Assembly: GCA_021372355.1 (NCBI GenBank)
Contig: JAJFUQ010000197.1
Coordinates: 1-45,362, forward strand
Length of the DNA: 45,362 nt
Reading direction: 5' to 3'
Origin: Nocardiaceae bacterium
Lineage (GTDB): Bacteria; Actinomycetota; Actinomycetes; Mycobacteriales; Mycobacteriaceae
Shown here piece after piece: positions 15,884 through 23,605 of this stretch; within the stretch, counting starts at the first letter, position 1, and every line of letters begins with the position of its first letter. A program made the position numbers and the translations under genes. The notes under the pieces are model-generated. The model searched no databases and had not been told where the DNA came from. It saw only the letters and a list, made by a program, of their open reading frames with translations.

Positions 15884-17392
15884 TCAATGATGAATCTTGA
15901 CCTTCCGGCACACATTCTCGGCGTGCTTCCAGGCGTGCGGTAACCGAGCGAGCAGATCGGCCGCGATGTCGTCTTCTCGCTGATACATCACGCCGTAGAC
16001 GAACGCGTCCTCGCCGGCGACCTCGGCCGCACGGCGCAAAGCCAGCAATTCCTTTCGGGCGACGACAGAGTCCTGGTGCTCACCGAGGATGCCCTGCAAT
16101 TCGCCGAGCCCGGCGATTGCGACGTCTGCCGAGTGCTCCGCCAGCGGCCGCGTCACCTCGAAGGCATATCGCATCAATTTGACGCCCTTCCGAGCGCGGT
16201 GTGCCGCAGTCTCGCGTTCGCGTTGATCCGAGGTTCTCGACACGTTTGCGACCCGCTTATGAACTCGGTGCCGTATCCGCGCAAGAGCAGCCGTCACATC
16301 ACCCGATGCGTCTGCAGGCCGCCCGGCGAAAGACGATGCCGCGTCAAAGAGGGCATCGAGCAGGTGAAAATACCGCGGCGAGTTCAGCGCGTCGACCGCT
16401 CGTCCGCGCTCTACTCGTTCCCGGTCGGCGAAATAGGCAGCGATACGTCCGGGCACAGAGTCTGCGATCAACTCTCGATCGATTGTCGACAGCAGGTCAG
16501 TGAGCCGGTCCCGTTGCACCTCAACGTCCCGAGTAACCGCCAGTTCTCCTCCGAGCCAGCGAAGTTCGTCGATCAGTTGCGCGTGGGATTCGTTTCCGAC
16601 GACATCGTCGATCACGCCCAGCGCGCTACGGGCACGACGCATTGCGACTCGGATCTCGTGTACCGCTTCCGCGCCACCGCGACGAAACCCCAGATCAGCT
16701 CCGACAATGGCCTCGCACTGCGCATCGAGGTACGCGCTCCAGGCCTCGGAGCTATCCCGAGGTTTCGCCGCCGGCTCGTCAACGGGTGCGACGAGTACTC
16801 GCGACAACTTGTTGGGGTGATTCGCGCGGACCGCACCCGCTGCGGCAAGGCGCCGTTCGAGCTCGACAAGCAGGCTCTTCGCATGCGGGTCCCATTCGAC
16901 CTCGACTTCACGCCATTCCACCGGTGTTGCACCGACAGTGGCGGCGCACCCGTGCACCTGGTCGAGGACGACCTCAGCGAGTACTGCGTCGTCGAACGAC
17001 AACAAACGGTGTGATTCGCGATCCGTGGTGATCGTCGCCACCGGCCCCAGCGAAGCGGCGCGCAGTCTGGCCGACACGACGTTCGTAAGCCTGTCCGGCG
17101 GTGTCGACCCGGCGGACAGTGGAAGACGTAGTTCGGTGCGCGAATCGCCGTCGATCGGCAGCTTCAGATGCCATCCTTCGTCGCTACCGCCCACTCTCCG
17201 GCGAAGCGTTATTCCGGCACGAAGGAGCCGAAGGTCTCCGGCATCGTAATAGGTTGCCGTGAGCACCTGATGGTCAACGGACGTGCCCTCGACTCCGTCA
17301 ATCCGGTCGAGCTCAGGCAGCTCAGCGCGTGCATCGATGGAGTATTTCCGTTCGCACTCGATTGCCTCGACACTTGCCACCGCAGCCGTCAT
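15884..17392 (-). CDS. CYTH-CHAD domain protein
   Basis: A 502-residue protein. The N-terminal CYTH (triphosphate tunnel metalloenzyme) domain has the ECERKYSI (ExExK) entry motif, the ATYYDAGDLRLLRAGITLRRR strand pattern (in two blocks), and WREVEVEW. The C-terminal CHAD helical domain (from about residue 225) has conserved His/Arg-rich helices: VHEIRVAMRRARSALG, HRVHKRV, and HRARKGVKLMRYAFE. CHAD domains bind polyphosphate, and CYTH enzymes hydrolyse triphosphates. The frame is open to 17473, but GAGGAG before the ATG at 17392 and a DosR-type box at 17467-17480 favour this start. It is convergent with the acsA operon and divergent from acg. A role in polyphosphate handling during dormancy is inferred. 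Confidence 0.85.
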   Translation of the reverse strand: MTAAVASVEAIECERKYSIDARAELPELDRIDGVEGTSVDHQVLTATYYDAGDLRLLRAGITLRRRVGGSDEGWHLKLPIDGDSRTELRLPLSAGSTPPDRLTNVVSARLRAASLGPVATITTDRESHRLLSFDDAVLAEVVLDQVHGCAATVGATPVEWREVEVEWDPHAKSLLVELERRLAAAGAVRANHPNKLSRVLVAPVDEPAAKPRDSSEAWSAYLDAQCEAIVGADLGFRRGGAEAVHEIRVAMRRARSALGVIDDVVGNESHAQLIDELRWLGGELAVTRDVEVQRDRLTDLLSTIDRELIADSVPGRIAAYFADRERVERGRAVDALNSPRYFHLLDALFDAASSFAGRPADASGDVTAALARIRHRVHKRVANVSRTSDQRERETAAHRARKGVKLMRYAFEVTRPLAEHSADVAIAGLGELQGILGEHQDSVVARKELLALRRAAEVAGEDAFVYGVMYQREDDIAADLLARLPHAWKHAENVCRKVKIHH

Positions 17393-17466
17393 CTCTTCGT
17401 CGCTCCTCGAAGGAACGCGGGCGCGCTCCTCGAATCGATCCTCCGCGCTCGAGCTGCATCTCGCGC

Positions 17467-17480
17467 GGGCCAAATGACCT
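17467..17480 (-). promoter_or_regulatory. DosR-type box upstream of the CYTH-CHAD gene
   Basis: Plus-strand GGGCCAAATGACCT matches 7 of 8 fixed positions. On the minus strand GAGGAT (17443-17438) sits at the expected -10 distance, predicting a start near 17431 and a 39-base leader that includes GAGGAG. Confidence 0.5.
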
Positions 17481-17507
17481 CAAAAGCGAGAGACTTTGCC
17501 CAAACAG

Positions 17508-17543
17508 ATGCCCAATGGCACTGCGGCCTGTGGCTACCGGCCC
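17508..17543 (+). promoter_or_regulatory. DosR-type box pair upstream of the Acg-like gene
   Basis: The proximal GTGGCTACCGGCCC (17530-17543) matches 7 of 8 fixed positions. A degenerate site (5 of 8) lies 22 bp upstream at 17508-17521. TAGCGT (17567-17572) is a good -10 at the predicted distance, giving a start near 17579 and a leader of about 31 bases. Confidence 0.6.
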
Positions 17544-17609
17544 CTCTCAACGCCGTTCGCGAAACCTAGCGTCGGGTGGTATCCACACAGCAGTCCCAAG
17601 GAGTCACCG

Positions 17610-18587
17610 ATGACGCTCACTCTGCCGAGCGCCGACACGATCACCGAGGCGGTCAGGTCAGCGTCTCGGGCACCGTCACTGCACAACACACAGCCGTGGC
17701 GCTGGCACTACGACCGGACCGGGCTCAAACTCTATGCAGACCCTTACCGCCTGCTACCGGACACCGACCCCGCAGGCCGCGAGATGATTCTGAGCTGTGG
17801 TGCGACCCTGCATCATCTCCAGGCCGCGATGACCGGCTTGGGTTTCACCTCCATCGTGGAACGGTTTCCGAACCCGAACGATCCAGACTTTCTCGCGCGT
17901 ATCGAATTCACCCGCTCGGTGTTCATCACCGATGCCCAGCGCGAGCGACTCGAGGCGATCGCCTGCCGCTACAGCGACCGGTTGCCGCTGGAGGCTCCGC
18001 CCCGATGGGCACAGTTCGAACAACGCCTGCGGTCAACTCTCGGCGACGATGTCGAACTCGTCGTCGTGCCCGACGACCTCCGTGATGCACTCGAGCAGGC
18101 GTCCTCTCTCGTCGCAGGCCTGCGCCGTTACGACTCGCGCTACCAATCCGAATTGGACTGGTGGACAGGACAATCGTTTGGATCGGTGGGTATTCCGCGC
18201 GAGAACCTGGCATCGGCCGATGAAGGCGAACGGGTAGCCGTGGGTCGGCAGTTCCCCCGTAAGGACAACGTGCAGCGCCGAGCCGACGTCGCACAAGACC
18301 GCTCGACCGTGGTCATTCTCTCGACCGACACCGACACGAAGGAGGACTTCCTTCGCTGCGGTGAGGCGCTGTCAAACGTCCTGTTAGAGGCCACAATGGC
18401 GGGATACGCCACCTGCACCCTCACCCATCTCATCGAGCTACCCAGCACCCGGGGCGTCGTGCAGAAGCTGGTGGGCGACAACCGGTATCCACAGGTCCTC
18501 GTCCGGATCGGTGCGGCACCCGACACCGGGCATCCTGCGCCCACACCGCGCCGCGATGTGCACAAGATCCTCGAAATCGACCTGTGA
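17610..18587 (+). CDS. acg: Acg-like nitroreductase family protein
   Basis: A 325-residue double-domain nitroreductase-fold protein, matching M. tuberculosis Acg (Rv2032, 331 residues). Acg lies beside hspX and is among the strongest DosR-induced genes. It has the N-terminal FMN-site block RAPSLHNTQPW, then MILSCGATLHHLQAAM and the central CRYSDR segment. The C-terminal repeat follows: RCGEALSNVLLEATMAGYATC and ELPSTRGVVQKLVG (each within limits of the family pattern). Acg itself is reported to have a covered, FMN-sequestering active site, so nitroreductase activity should not be assumed. AAGGAG lies seven bases before the ATG at 17610. An upstream start at 17496 is rejected because the promoter lies there. 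Confidence 0.9.
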   Translation: MTLTLPSADTITEAVRSASRAPSLHNTQPWRWHYDRTGLKLYADPYRLLPDTDPAGREMILSCGATLHHLQAAMTGLGFTSIVERFPNPNDPDFLARIEFTRSVFITDAQRERLEAIACRYSDRLPLEAPPRWAQFEQRLRSTLGDDVELVVVPDDLRDALEQASSLVAGLRRYDSRYQSELDWWTGQSFGSVGIPRENLASADEGERVAVGRQFPRKDNVQRRADVAQDRSTVVILSTDTDTKEDFLRCGEALSNVLLEATMAGYATCTLTHLIELPSTRGVVQKLVGDNRYPQVLVRIGAAPDTGHPAPTPRRDVHKILEIDL

Positions 18588-18595
18588 GCGCTGGG

Positions 18596-19078
18596 TTAGT
18601 TCTTGCGGACCAGCGATAACGCGCGGGTCTTGGCGTTGAACGCGGTCTTCAGCACCCGCTCGAGGGGGTGACCATCCGGCGGCATGAGCCCGATCTGACG
18701 CGCGAACAGGAGCTGGTCATAGACGACGGTGTTGCTGACGACCACGCCGTCCTTCAGGACGAAGTGGTCGATGCCGTCGACCTCGATCGAACGCCCGGTT
18801 CCCGCCACCCCGAGTACGGTGCCGACGTGGCGCCCGGTCATGCGCCAATGGACCAAAGCGTCGTTGCCCGAGTCGACCATGGAAATGACCTCGAGACGGA
18901 AGCCCTCGATCGCGGCGAACTTCTCCTCGAACCACTCGGCGATCTCGTCAGCGCCATAACAGGTCCGGTCCGGGAAGTATTCGACGGTCTGGTCGTTCCA
19001 CACCGCCCGAAGCGACTCGGTGTCGTGGGCGTTCAGCCGCTCGAAGACCCACTTGAGCTGCTCGGTATTGGTTTTCAT
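18596..19078 (-). CDS. SnoaL-like (NTF2-fold) protein
   Basis: A 160-residue protein starting MKTNTEQLKWVFERLNAHD, with the cone-shaped NTF2/SnoaL pattern: an N-terminal helix, then FPDRTCYGADEIAEWF and the conserved HWRMTGRHVGTVLGV strand. It also has GRSIEVDGIDHFVLKDG, typical of ester cyclase/limonene-epoxide-hydrolase-like members. AAAGAAG precedes the ATG. It lies 17 bases downstream of the monooxygenase-reductase fusion on the same strand, so it is likely co-transcribed and may act on that enzyme's product. Substrate unknown. The open frame upstream of the ATG overlaps the fusion gene and is not real. Confidence 0.8.
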   Translation of the reverse strand: MKTNTEQLKWVFERLNAHDTESLRAVWNDQTVEYFPDRTCYGADEIAEWFEEKFAAIEGFRLEVISMVDSGNDALVHWRMTGRHVGTVLGVAGTGRSIEVDGIDHFVLKDGVVVSNTVVYDQLLFARQIGLMPPDGHPLERVLKTAFNAKTRALSLVRKN

Positions 19079-19095
19079 GTGCTTCTTTCTGGGTG

Positions 19096-21447
19096 TCAGG
19101 CGTCGACGGTGAGCTTCGCGGAGTGCGAGCGGGAGACGCACGGGTAGATGAGGTCGGTGCGGTCGCGGTCGGGACCGTGGAGGATGTCGTCGCGGTGGTC
19201 GGGCCGGCCCTTGAGCACCGACAGCTCGCAGCTTCCGCACAGTCCGTTCTCGCACGATGCCGAGACGGGAACGACGTTTCGAAGCGCATCGAGCATCGAC
19301 ATTCCAGCGGGCACGACGACTGTCGCCTTGGACTGCGCGAGGGCCACTTCGAATGGACGATCGTCCGCCGAGTTCTTCTTCGTCGGGACGAAGCGTTCGA
19401 TGTGGACAGTGAGGTCCGTCCGGGATTCGCAGAGGTCGACGACGCGGTTCATCAGGCCTTCAGGTCCGCAGCAGTACACGGCCGTACCCGATGCCAGTCC
19501 CTCGATCCAGCCCGCGAGATCGGGCCGTCCGTCGACGTCGTCGGATCGAAGTGTCACCTTGCCGCCATAACGCGCGACCAGGTCTTCGCCGAACGGCAGG
19601 CGGTCGGCAGTACGGGCCACGTGATGCAGACGCCATGGCAGTCCGAGGGCCTCCACCTGCTCGATCATCGGGAGGATCGGCGTGATCCCGATCCCACCCG
19701 CGATGAACAGATACTCAGCCGCGGGGTGCAGTTCGAAGTTGTTGCGCGGCTCGGAGACGGTGACGTGTGCGCCCTCCTGGAGCCGGTGGACCTCGACAGA
19801 TCCGCCGCGACCGTCGTCCTCTCGGAGAACCGCGACCCGGACCGTCGTGCGATCTTCCTGCGGCCCGCACAGTGAGTACTGACGGATTGCGCCCGACGGC
19901 AGTCCGAGATCGACGTGCGAGCCGGGAGTCCAAGCAGGCCAGCGGGTTCCGTCGGCAGGCGCCAATGTCAGGGCCCGTACGTCGGGGCTGATCTGGTCGA
20001 TGCGGGTCACCACCGCGCGAACGGGCTTCGGCGCGCTCGCCCGGGGTGCGGGGGTGACAGGCGGTCGACCCCACGGCTGCTCATCCGGGTGTTCGCCGAC
20101 CAACTGCCCGAGGTGCGGCATACGTCCGCCGAACGCCTTGGCGGTCAGGAGTTCCGCCCGCACAGCGGTCTCGACGCCGAACAGTTTCGCTAGTTGCAAC
20201 ACCAGCCGAGGGTGTGGTCCGCGCTGGAAGAGCGTCATGACGCCAGCCCGGACGACCCGGCTCACCGTGTAGACCCCGTGGGGTTTGATCAGCCGTTGAT
20301 GGATGTCCGAGAGTTCGGCACCTGCCACGCCCCCGACGACGGCCGCGATGATCTCCGGCGGCACCGCGGGAATGCGAGTCTCGAGGTTGCCGTAGTGGTA
20401 TGTCGGCAGGACTTCCAGGTCACGGGCACGTTCCCATCGCCGGGTCGCGCGATCGAGCGCCGTTGGGTCGTCGAGCACATCGATGACGCGTTCGGCGAGC
20501 GTACGGCCCATCCACATGGCATCGCGCATGCCCTGACCGAGAACGGGATCCTTGAAGTGGCCGGCGTCCCCGATGAGTGCCCAGCCGGGTCCCGAGGACC
20601 GTCGGAAGTAGGCATGGGTCTGCGACGTCGCCATGACGCGCGACTGGTTCGTTGCGCCCACGAGTCGTTCCGCGAGTATCGGGAACGCGGCGACCTTTCG
20701 CGACCAGTGCGCCTCGGGGTCCTGGCGCGCTTCGGCAACCTCGGCGCGGGGGCCCATGAACAGAACGAGTAGGCGGCCCTTGGGAGTGCAGGGGAAGGCG
20801 AACGCGATCGTGTCGTGCGAGCGGCCCTCCCACAGCGTGTGTGCCCAGTCGCTGTCGGCGGCCGGATCGTCGAGGTAGCGGAACACCATCCCGCGGCCGT
20901 TGCGTGATCGGCGGTACGGCTCCCACGCGCCGACGTGGTGAGCGACGGTCGAGTTGCGTCCATCCGCGCCGACGACCAGTCGAGCGCGGATCTCGCGCAC
21001 GGTGCCGGTGGAGTCGAAGTAGCGGACGCCGACCGCCCGACCGTCTTCGACGATGACGTTTTGCACCGTGCATTGGTCGCGAATGTCGGCGCCGGCCTCG
21101 CGGGCGGCATCGACGAGCGCCTGATCCTGCAGGACCCGCGGAACGCTGATGCCGTAGTCGATGTCGCCCACCTGCTGGAATCGCTCGGTGCGACTGGCGC
21201 CGATGAAGTCGACGCGGAGGTGGGTCATGAGCGACGGATTCAGCGCCAGAATTCGGTCCAGAGCACCGATTCGTGCGACCTCGTTGACGCCCATTGGAAA
21301 GAGCACGTGCGTCGAGAGCGTGTCGGCCGGGAACGCGGCGCGGTCGAGGACAACGACTGTGCGGCCGGCCCGGGCGAGAGGTGCCGCCATCGCCGTTCCG
21401 GCGCATCGGGATCCCACGATGACGACGTCGACCGTTTCCGCCTGCAT
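19096..21447 (-). CDS. FAD-dependent monooxygenase fused to a ferredoxin-type oxidoreductase
   Basis: A 783-residue fusion. Residues 1-450 form a class A flavoprotein monooxygenase (geranylgeranyl-reductase/hydroxylase type): VIVGSRCAGTAM dinucleotide site, GADGRNS, and GDAGHFKDPVLGQGM for FAD ribityl binding. Residues about 475-690 form a phthalate-dioxygenase-reductase-like module: RQYSLCGP flavin motif, then GGIGITPILPM and the YCCGPEGLM nucleotide site. The C terminus is a plant-type [2Fe-2S] ferredoxin with Cys732, Cys737, Cys740 and Cys770. GGAGG precedes the ATG. The reductase could pass NAD(P)H electrons to an external oxygenase or to its own flavin domain. Heads an operon with the SnoaL-like gene. 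Confidence 0.88.
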   Translation of the reverse strand: MQAETVDVVIVGSRCAGTAMAAPLARAGRTVVVLDRAAFPADTLSTHVLFPMGVNEVARIGALDRILALNPSLMTHLRVDFIGASRTERFQQVGDIDYGISVPRVLQDQALVDAAREAGADIRDQCTVQNVIVEDGRAVGVRYFDSTGTVREIRARLVVGADGRNSTVAHHVGAWEPYRRSRNGRGMVFRYLDDPAADSDWAHTLWEGRSHDTIAFAFPCTPKGRLLVLFMGPRAEVAEARQDPEAHWSRKVAAFPILAERLVGATNQSRVMATSQTHAYFRRSSGPGWALIGDAGHFKDPVLGQGMRDAMWMGRTLAERVIDVLDDPTALDRATRRWERARDLEVLPTYHYGNLETRIPAVPPEIIAAVVGGVAGAELSDIHQRLIKPHGVYTVSRVVRAGVMTLFQRGPHPRLVLQLAKLFGVETAVRAELLTAKAFGGRMPHLGQLVGEHPDEQPWGRPPVTPAPRASAPKPVRAVVTRIDQISPDVRALTLAPADGTRWPAWTPGSHVDLGLPSGAIRQYSLCGPQEDRTTVRVAVLREDDGRGGSVEVHRLQEGAHVTVSEPRNNFELHPAAEYLFIAGGIGITPILPMIEQVEALGLPWRLHHVARTADRLPFGEDLVARYGGKVTLRSDDVDGRPDLAGWIEGLASGTAVYCCGPEGLMNRVVDLCESRTDLTVHIERFVPTKKNSADDRPFEVALAQSKATVVVPAGMSMLDALRNVVPVSASCENGLCGSCELSVLKGRPDHRDDILHGPDRDRTDLIYPCVSRSHSAKLTVDA

Positions 21448-21528
21448 TCGCGAATCCTCCGTGAATCGTGTGGATCACAGATATAGCAGCGTTATTGCGG
21501 TGAAATCAAGTGCGACTGCGTAAATGAG

Positions 21529-21561
21529 ACGGGCCGTCCCAGTCGAACTGGAACGGCCCGT
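21529..21561. terminator. Hairpin terminator between the VOC and fusion genes
   Basis: 15-base arms, ACGGGCCGTCCCAGT and ACTGGAACGGCCCGT, pair with one G-T position around a CGA loop. It follows the VOC gene stop (21578, minus strand) and precedes the fusion gene promoter. Confidence 0.8.
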
Positions 21562-21577
21562 GCAGTGATGTCGTGGA

Positions 21578-22180
21578 CTATGCGGATTCCCAGGCGAACC
21601 CGTCCGGATCGGCGAAAGTGCCTGCGCTGCTGCTGATGACGAGGCGGTGCGAGCCATCGCCCTCGGCCGGGACGCCCGCATCCTTGGCGAGCGCCTTGCG
21701 GCCGTACAGCGCCAGCTTCAGGTTTCCATTCGAGGCGAACTCGACGTACTTCTTGCCGAAGCTCTTCGCGACGGACAACCCCTTGTCGAGGTAGAACTTC
21801 TTCGTCGCCGCGACGTCTTCCACACCGAGCAGGAGCACCGTGTCCGTCACCTGCTTCGAGGCCGGCTCGGTGTTCTTCTTCGACGACGACGCCACCTTCC
21901 AGATCGCCCCGTCGGGAGCCTGAACGACTCCGCCGTAGCCCCAGAAGCTCTTCGAAGCGGGCTTGAGGACGGTGGCACCCGCGCTGACCGCGGCGTTGAA
22001 CAGTGCGTCGACGTTGGCCGGCTGCGTCGCGACCAACGAGATCGTGTAGCCGCGGAAGCCTTGCGTCTGTGCTTCGGTCGCCCGCACCGAGACCTTGTCG
22101 TCGAGTCCGAGTGCTGCGTAGAACGCCTCCGTACCGGCGACGTCGGGAGTTTCGAGGATTACCGATTCGATCGATGTCAT
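21578..22180 (-). CDS. VOC (glyoxalase/bleomycin-resistance fold) protein, two modules
   Basis: A 200-residue protein with two vicinal-oxygen-chelate half-domains. The first (1-95) reads SIESVILETPDVAGTEAFYAAL and ends QAPDGAIWKV; the second (about 112-200) has DTVLLLGVEDVAATKKFYLDKG and ends FADPDGFAWES. Typical metal-ligand His/Glu positions are not clearly kept, so it may be a binding protein and not an enzyme. It is monocistronic, with a strong hairpin downstream. Substrate unknown. Confidence 0.85.
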   Translation of the reverse strand: MTSIESVILETPDVAGTEAFYAALGLDDKVSVRATEAQTQGFRGYTISLVATQPANVDALFNAAVSAGATVLKPASKSFWGYGGVVQAPDGAIWKVASSSKKNTEPASKQVTDTVLLLGVEDVAATKKFYLDKGLSVAKSFGKKYVEFASNGNLKLALYGRKALAKDAGVPAEGDGSHRLVISSSAGTFADPDGFAWESA

Positions 22181-22241
22181 GCCTTGAACGGTATGCGGGT
22201 GACCGTCAACCCTGCTTCTCGATTCCTGACCGGGTTGCCCA

Positions 22242-23042
22242 TCAGATGCTCCGGAACCGCCGACTCAGGGTTAGTCCGAGCCAGGGCTTTCTACCCCACG
22301 ACGCCGATTTCAGCCGAAGAAAGGCGCCCATCGGAGAGAGTCGCCCGGTCATCACGAGGAGAAGGCTCGACGGCGGTCCGTAGATGACGCAGTCCGCACG
22401 CTTTCGCGGTCCGCCGCTGCCGACCGTCAGCTGTCCATTGCCGAATACCAGCCAAATGTCGTCGTATCAGCCACGAAGCCTTATTCGATACGACGCCGTG
22501 TGACCTGCAGACTTGACCGGATCGAGCCATGCGGCGCAGAGAGCGGTCATGGCCTGCAGTGCGAGCATCGCTTCTTCGTCGGGAATCTTCCATGGCCTTC
22601 GCAGCGCCTGCGCGATGTCGTGTCCGTGCACGAGAACCTCGTTGACGAGCATCGACTGAATCCCCTGCGGCGTGAGAAGCTGCCGGGCGTGAAATCCCAC
22701 CGGTTCGTCACCGAGCGCGGCGAGAAGGTCGATCACCTCATCGACGGCGCGCGCCATGTCGGCGAGAGCTGTCGGCACGGGAACTCCGCGTCGAATCTCC
22801 AATAGCGCCGTGTTCTTCTCGGCGGTCTGCGTCGGTGAATTCACCCACTGGTCGCGGCCGGCAAGGCAATTCGCGTAGTACGCGGCACCCAACGCAACAT
22901 GAGCGATGGCTTGCCGAACCGTCCATTCCGGAGTGGCCGGGACCATCTCCGACAGCTGGGTTTCGTCCACGTCCTGGACCATCGCAATGAATCGATGTGT
23001 CGCATCACGCAATGCCGTGGCGGAATCCGGGAGCGTGGGCAT
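22242..23042 (-). pseudogene. Maleylpyruvate-isomerase/DinB-SCP2 family gene interrupted by an in-frame TGA
   Basis: The first part (23042-22470, 191 codons) encodes the MDMPI_N/DinB-type helical bundle: ATPEWTVRQAIAHVALG, LVNEVLVHGHDIAQAL, and HTASYRIRLRG at its end. A TGA (22469-22467) follows. The same frame then stays open for 74 codons to a TGA at 22244-22242. That extension reads as the expected C-terminal SCP2-like domain: DDIWLVFGNGQLTV, RADCVIYGPPSSLLLVMTGR, and WGRKPWLGL. I read this continuation by hand. It indicates a single nonsense change (or a base-call error) in an otherwise intact gene of about 265 codons. It lies seven bases after the DUF1990 gene, so the two probably form an operon. 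Mycothiol-dependent activity is inferred. Confidence 0.75.
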
Positions 23043-23049
23043 GGGTGCC

Positions 23050-23541
23050 TCAGCCGAGCGCCCGGAGATAGCGGCGAGTGACGAGCCGCTGCATGACCCG
23101 GGCCGCCGGCGCACCCGCCTTCGCCCACCACGTTGCGGGTCGGGAGAACGCAACAACGTGCACCTCGACCACGTCGTCGTCACGCCACACCACGCTGAAG
23201 GCCTCTTCGCCCCTTTCCGGGTGACCCGCGAGCGTCCCGTACCCGAAACCGCGGCGGCGGGGTTCGTCGATGACGTACACCACGCGGCACGGCGCAGTGA
23301 CGCCCAGCGGGCCGAGCCCGATGCGTACCTTCACCCAGCTGTTCAGCTTCGCGGTCGGATATTCCGGATCGACTGACAAGCCGGATCGGCGATGCAGGTC
23401 CCACGACATGAGCCGGTCACTCGCCGTTTGGAAGCATTCCGCGCCGCGGCCGAGCACTCGGGATTCGCGAATGTGGTGATAGCCGTCCGGCAGGACACCG
23501 GCGGTGGCTCCGACTTCGGGGTACGTCAGCTCGAGAGTCAT
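23050..23541 (-). CDS. DUF1990 family protein
   Basis: A 163-residue protein with the family's features: LTYPEVGATAGVLPDGYHH at the N terminus, the GAECFQTASDRLMSW block, the VTAPCRVVYVIDEPRRRGFGYGTL centre, and GEEAFSVVWRDDDVV with AFSRPATWWAK near the end. No function is established for the family; it has a START/SRPBCC-like look. The ATG at 23541 is preferred over an upstream GTG at 23580 because the family starts at this point. Upstream of the disrupted isomerase-like gene by seven bases, and divergent from the CDF gene. Confidence 0.82.
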   Translation of the reverse strand: MTLELTYPEVGATAGVLPDGYHHIRESRVLGRGAECFQTASDRLMSWDLHRRSGLSVDPEYPTAKLNSWVKVRIGLGPLGVTAPCRVVYVIDEPRRRGFGYGTLAGHPERGEEAFSVVWRDDDVVEVHVVAFSRPATWWAKAGAPAARVMQRLVTRRYLRALG

Positions 23542-23605
23542 GCCCCAATTCTGCGGGTTGTTCGGGATCGTGTTTTCCACGGGCCAGAAATGCGACGATC
23601 ACACT

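Noticed and set aside
22467..22469. Selenocysteine at the in-frame TGA
   Set aside because: No SECIS-like element was recognised, and this family does not use selenocysteine; a nonsense change or base-call error is simpler.
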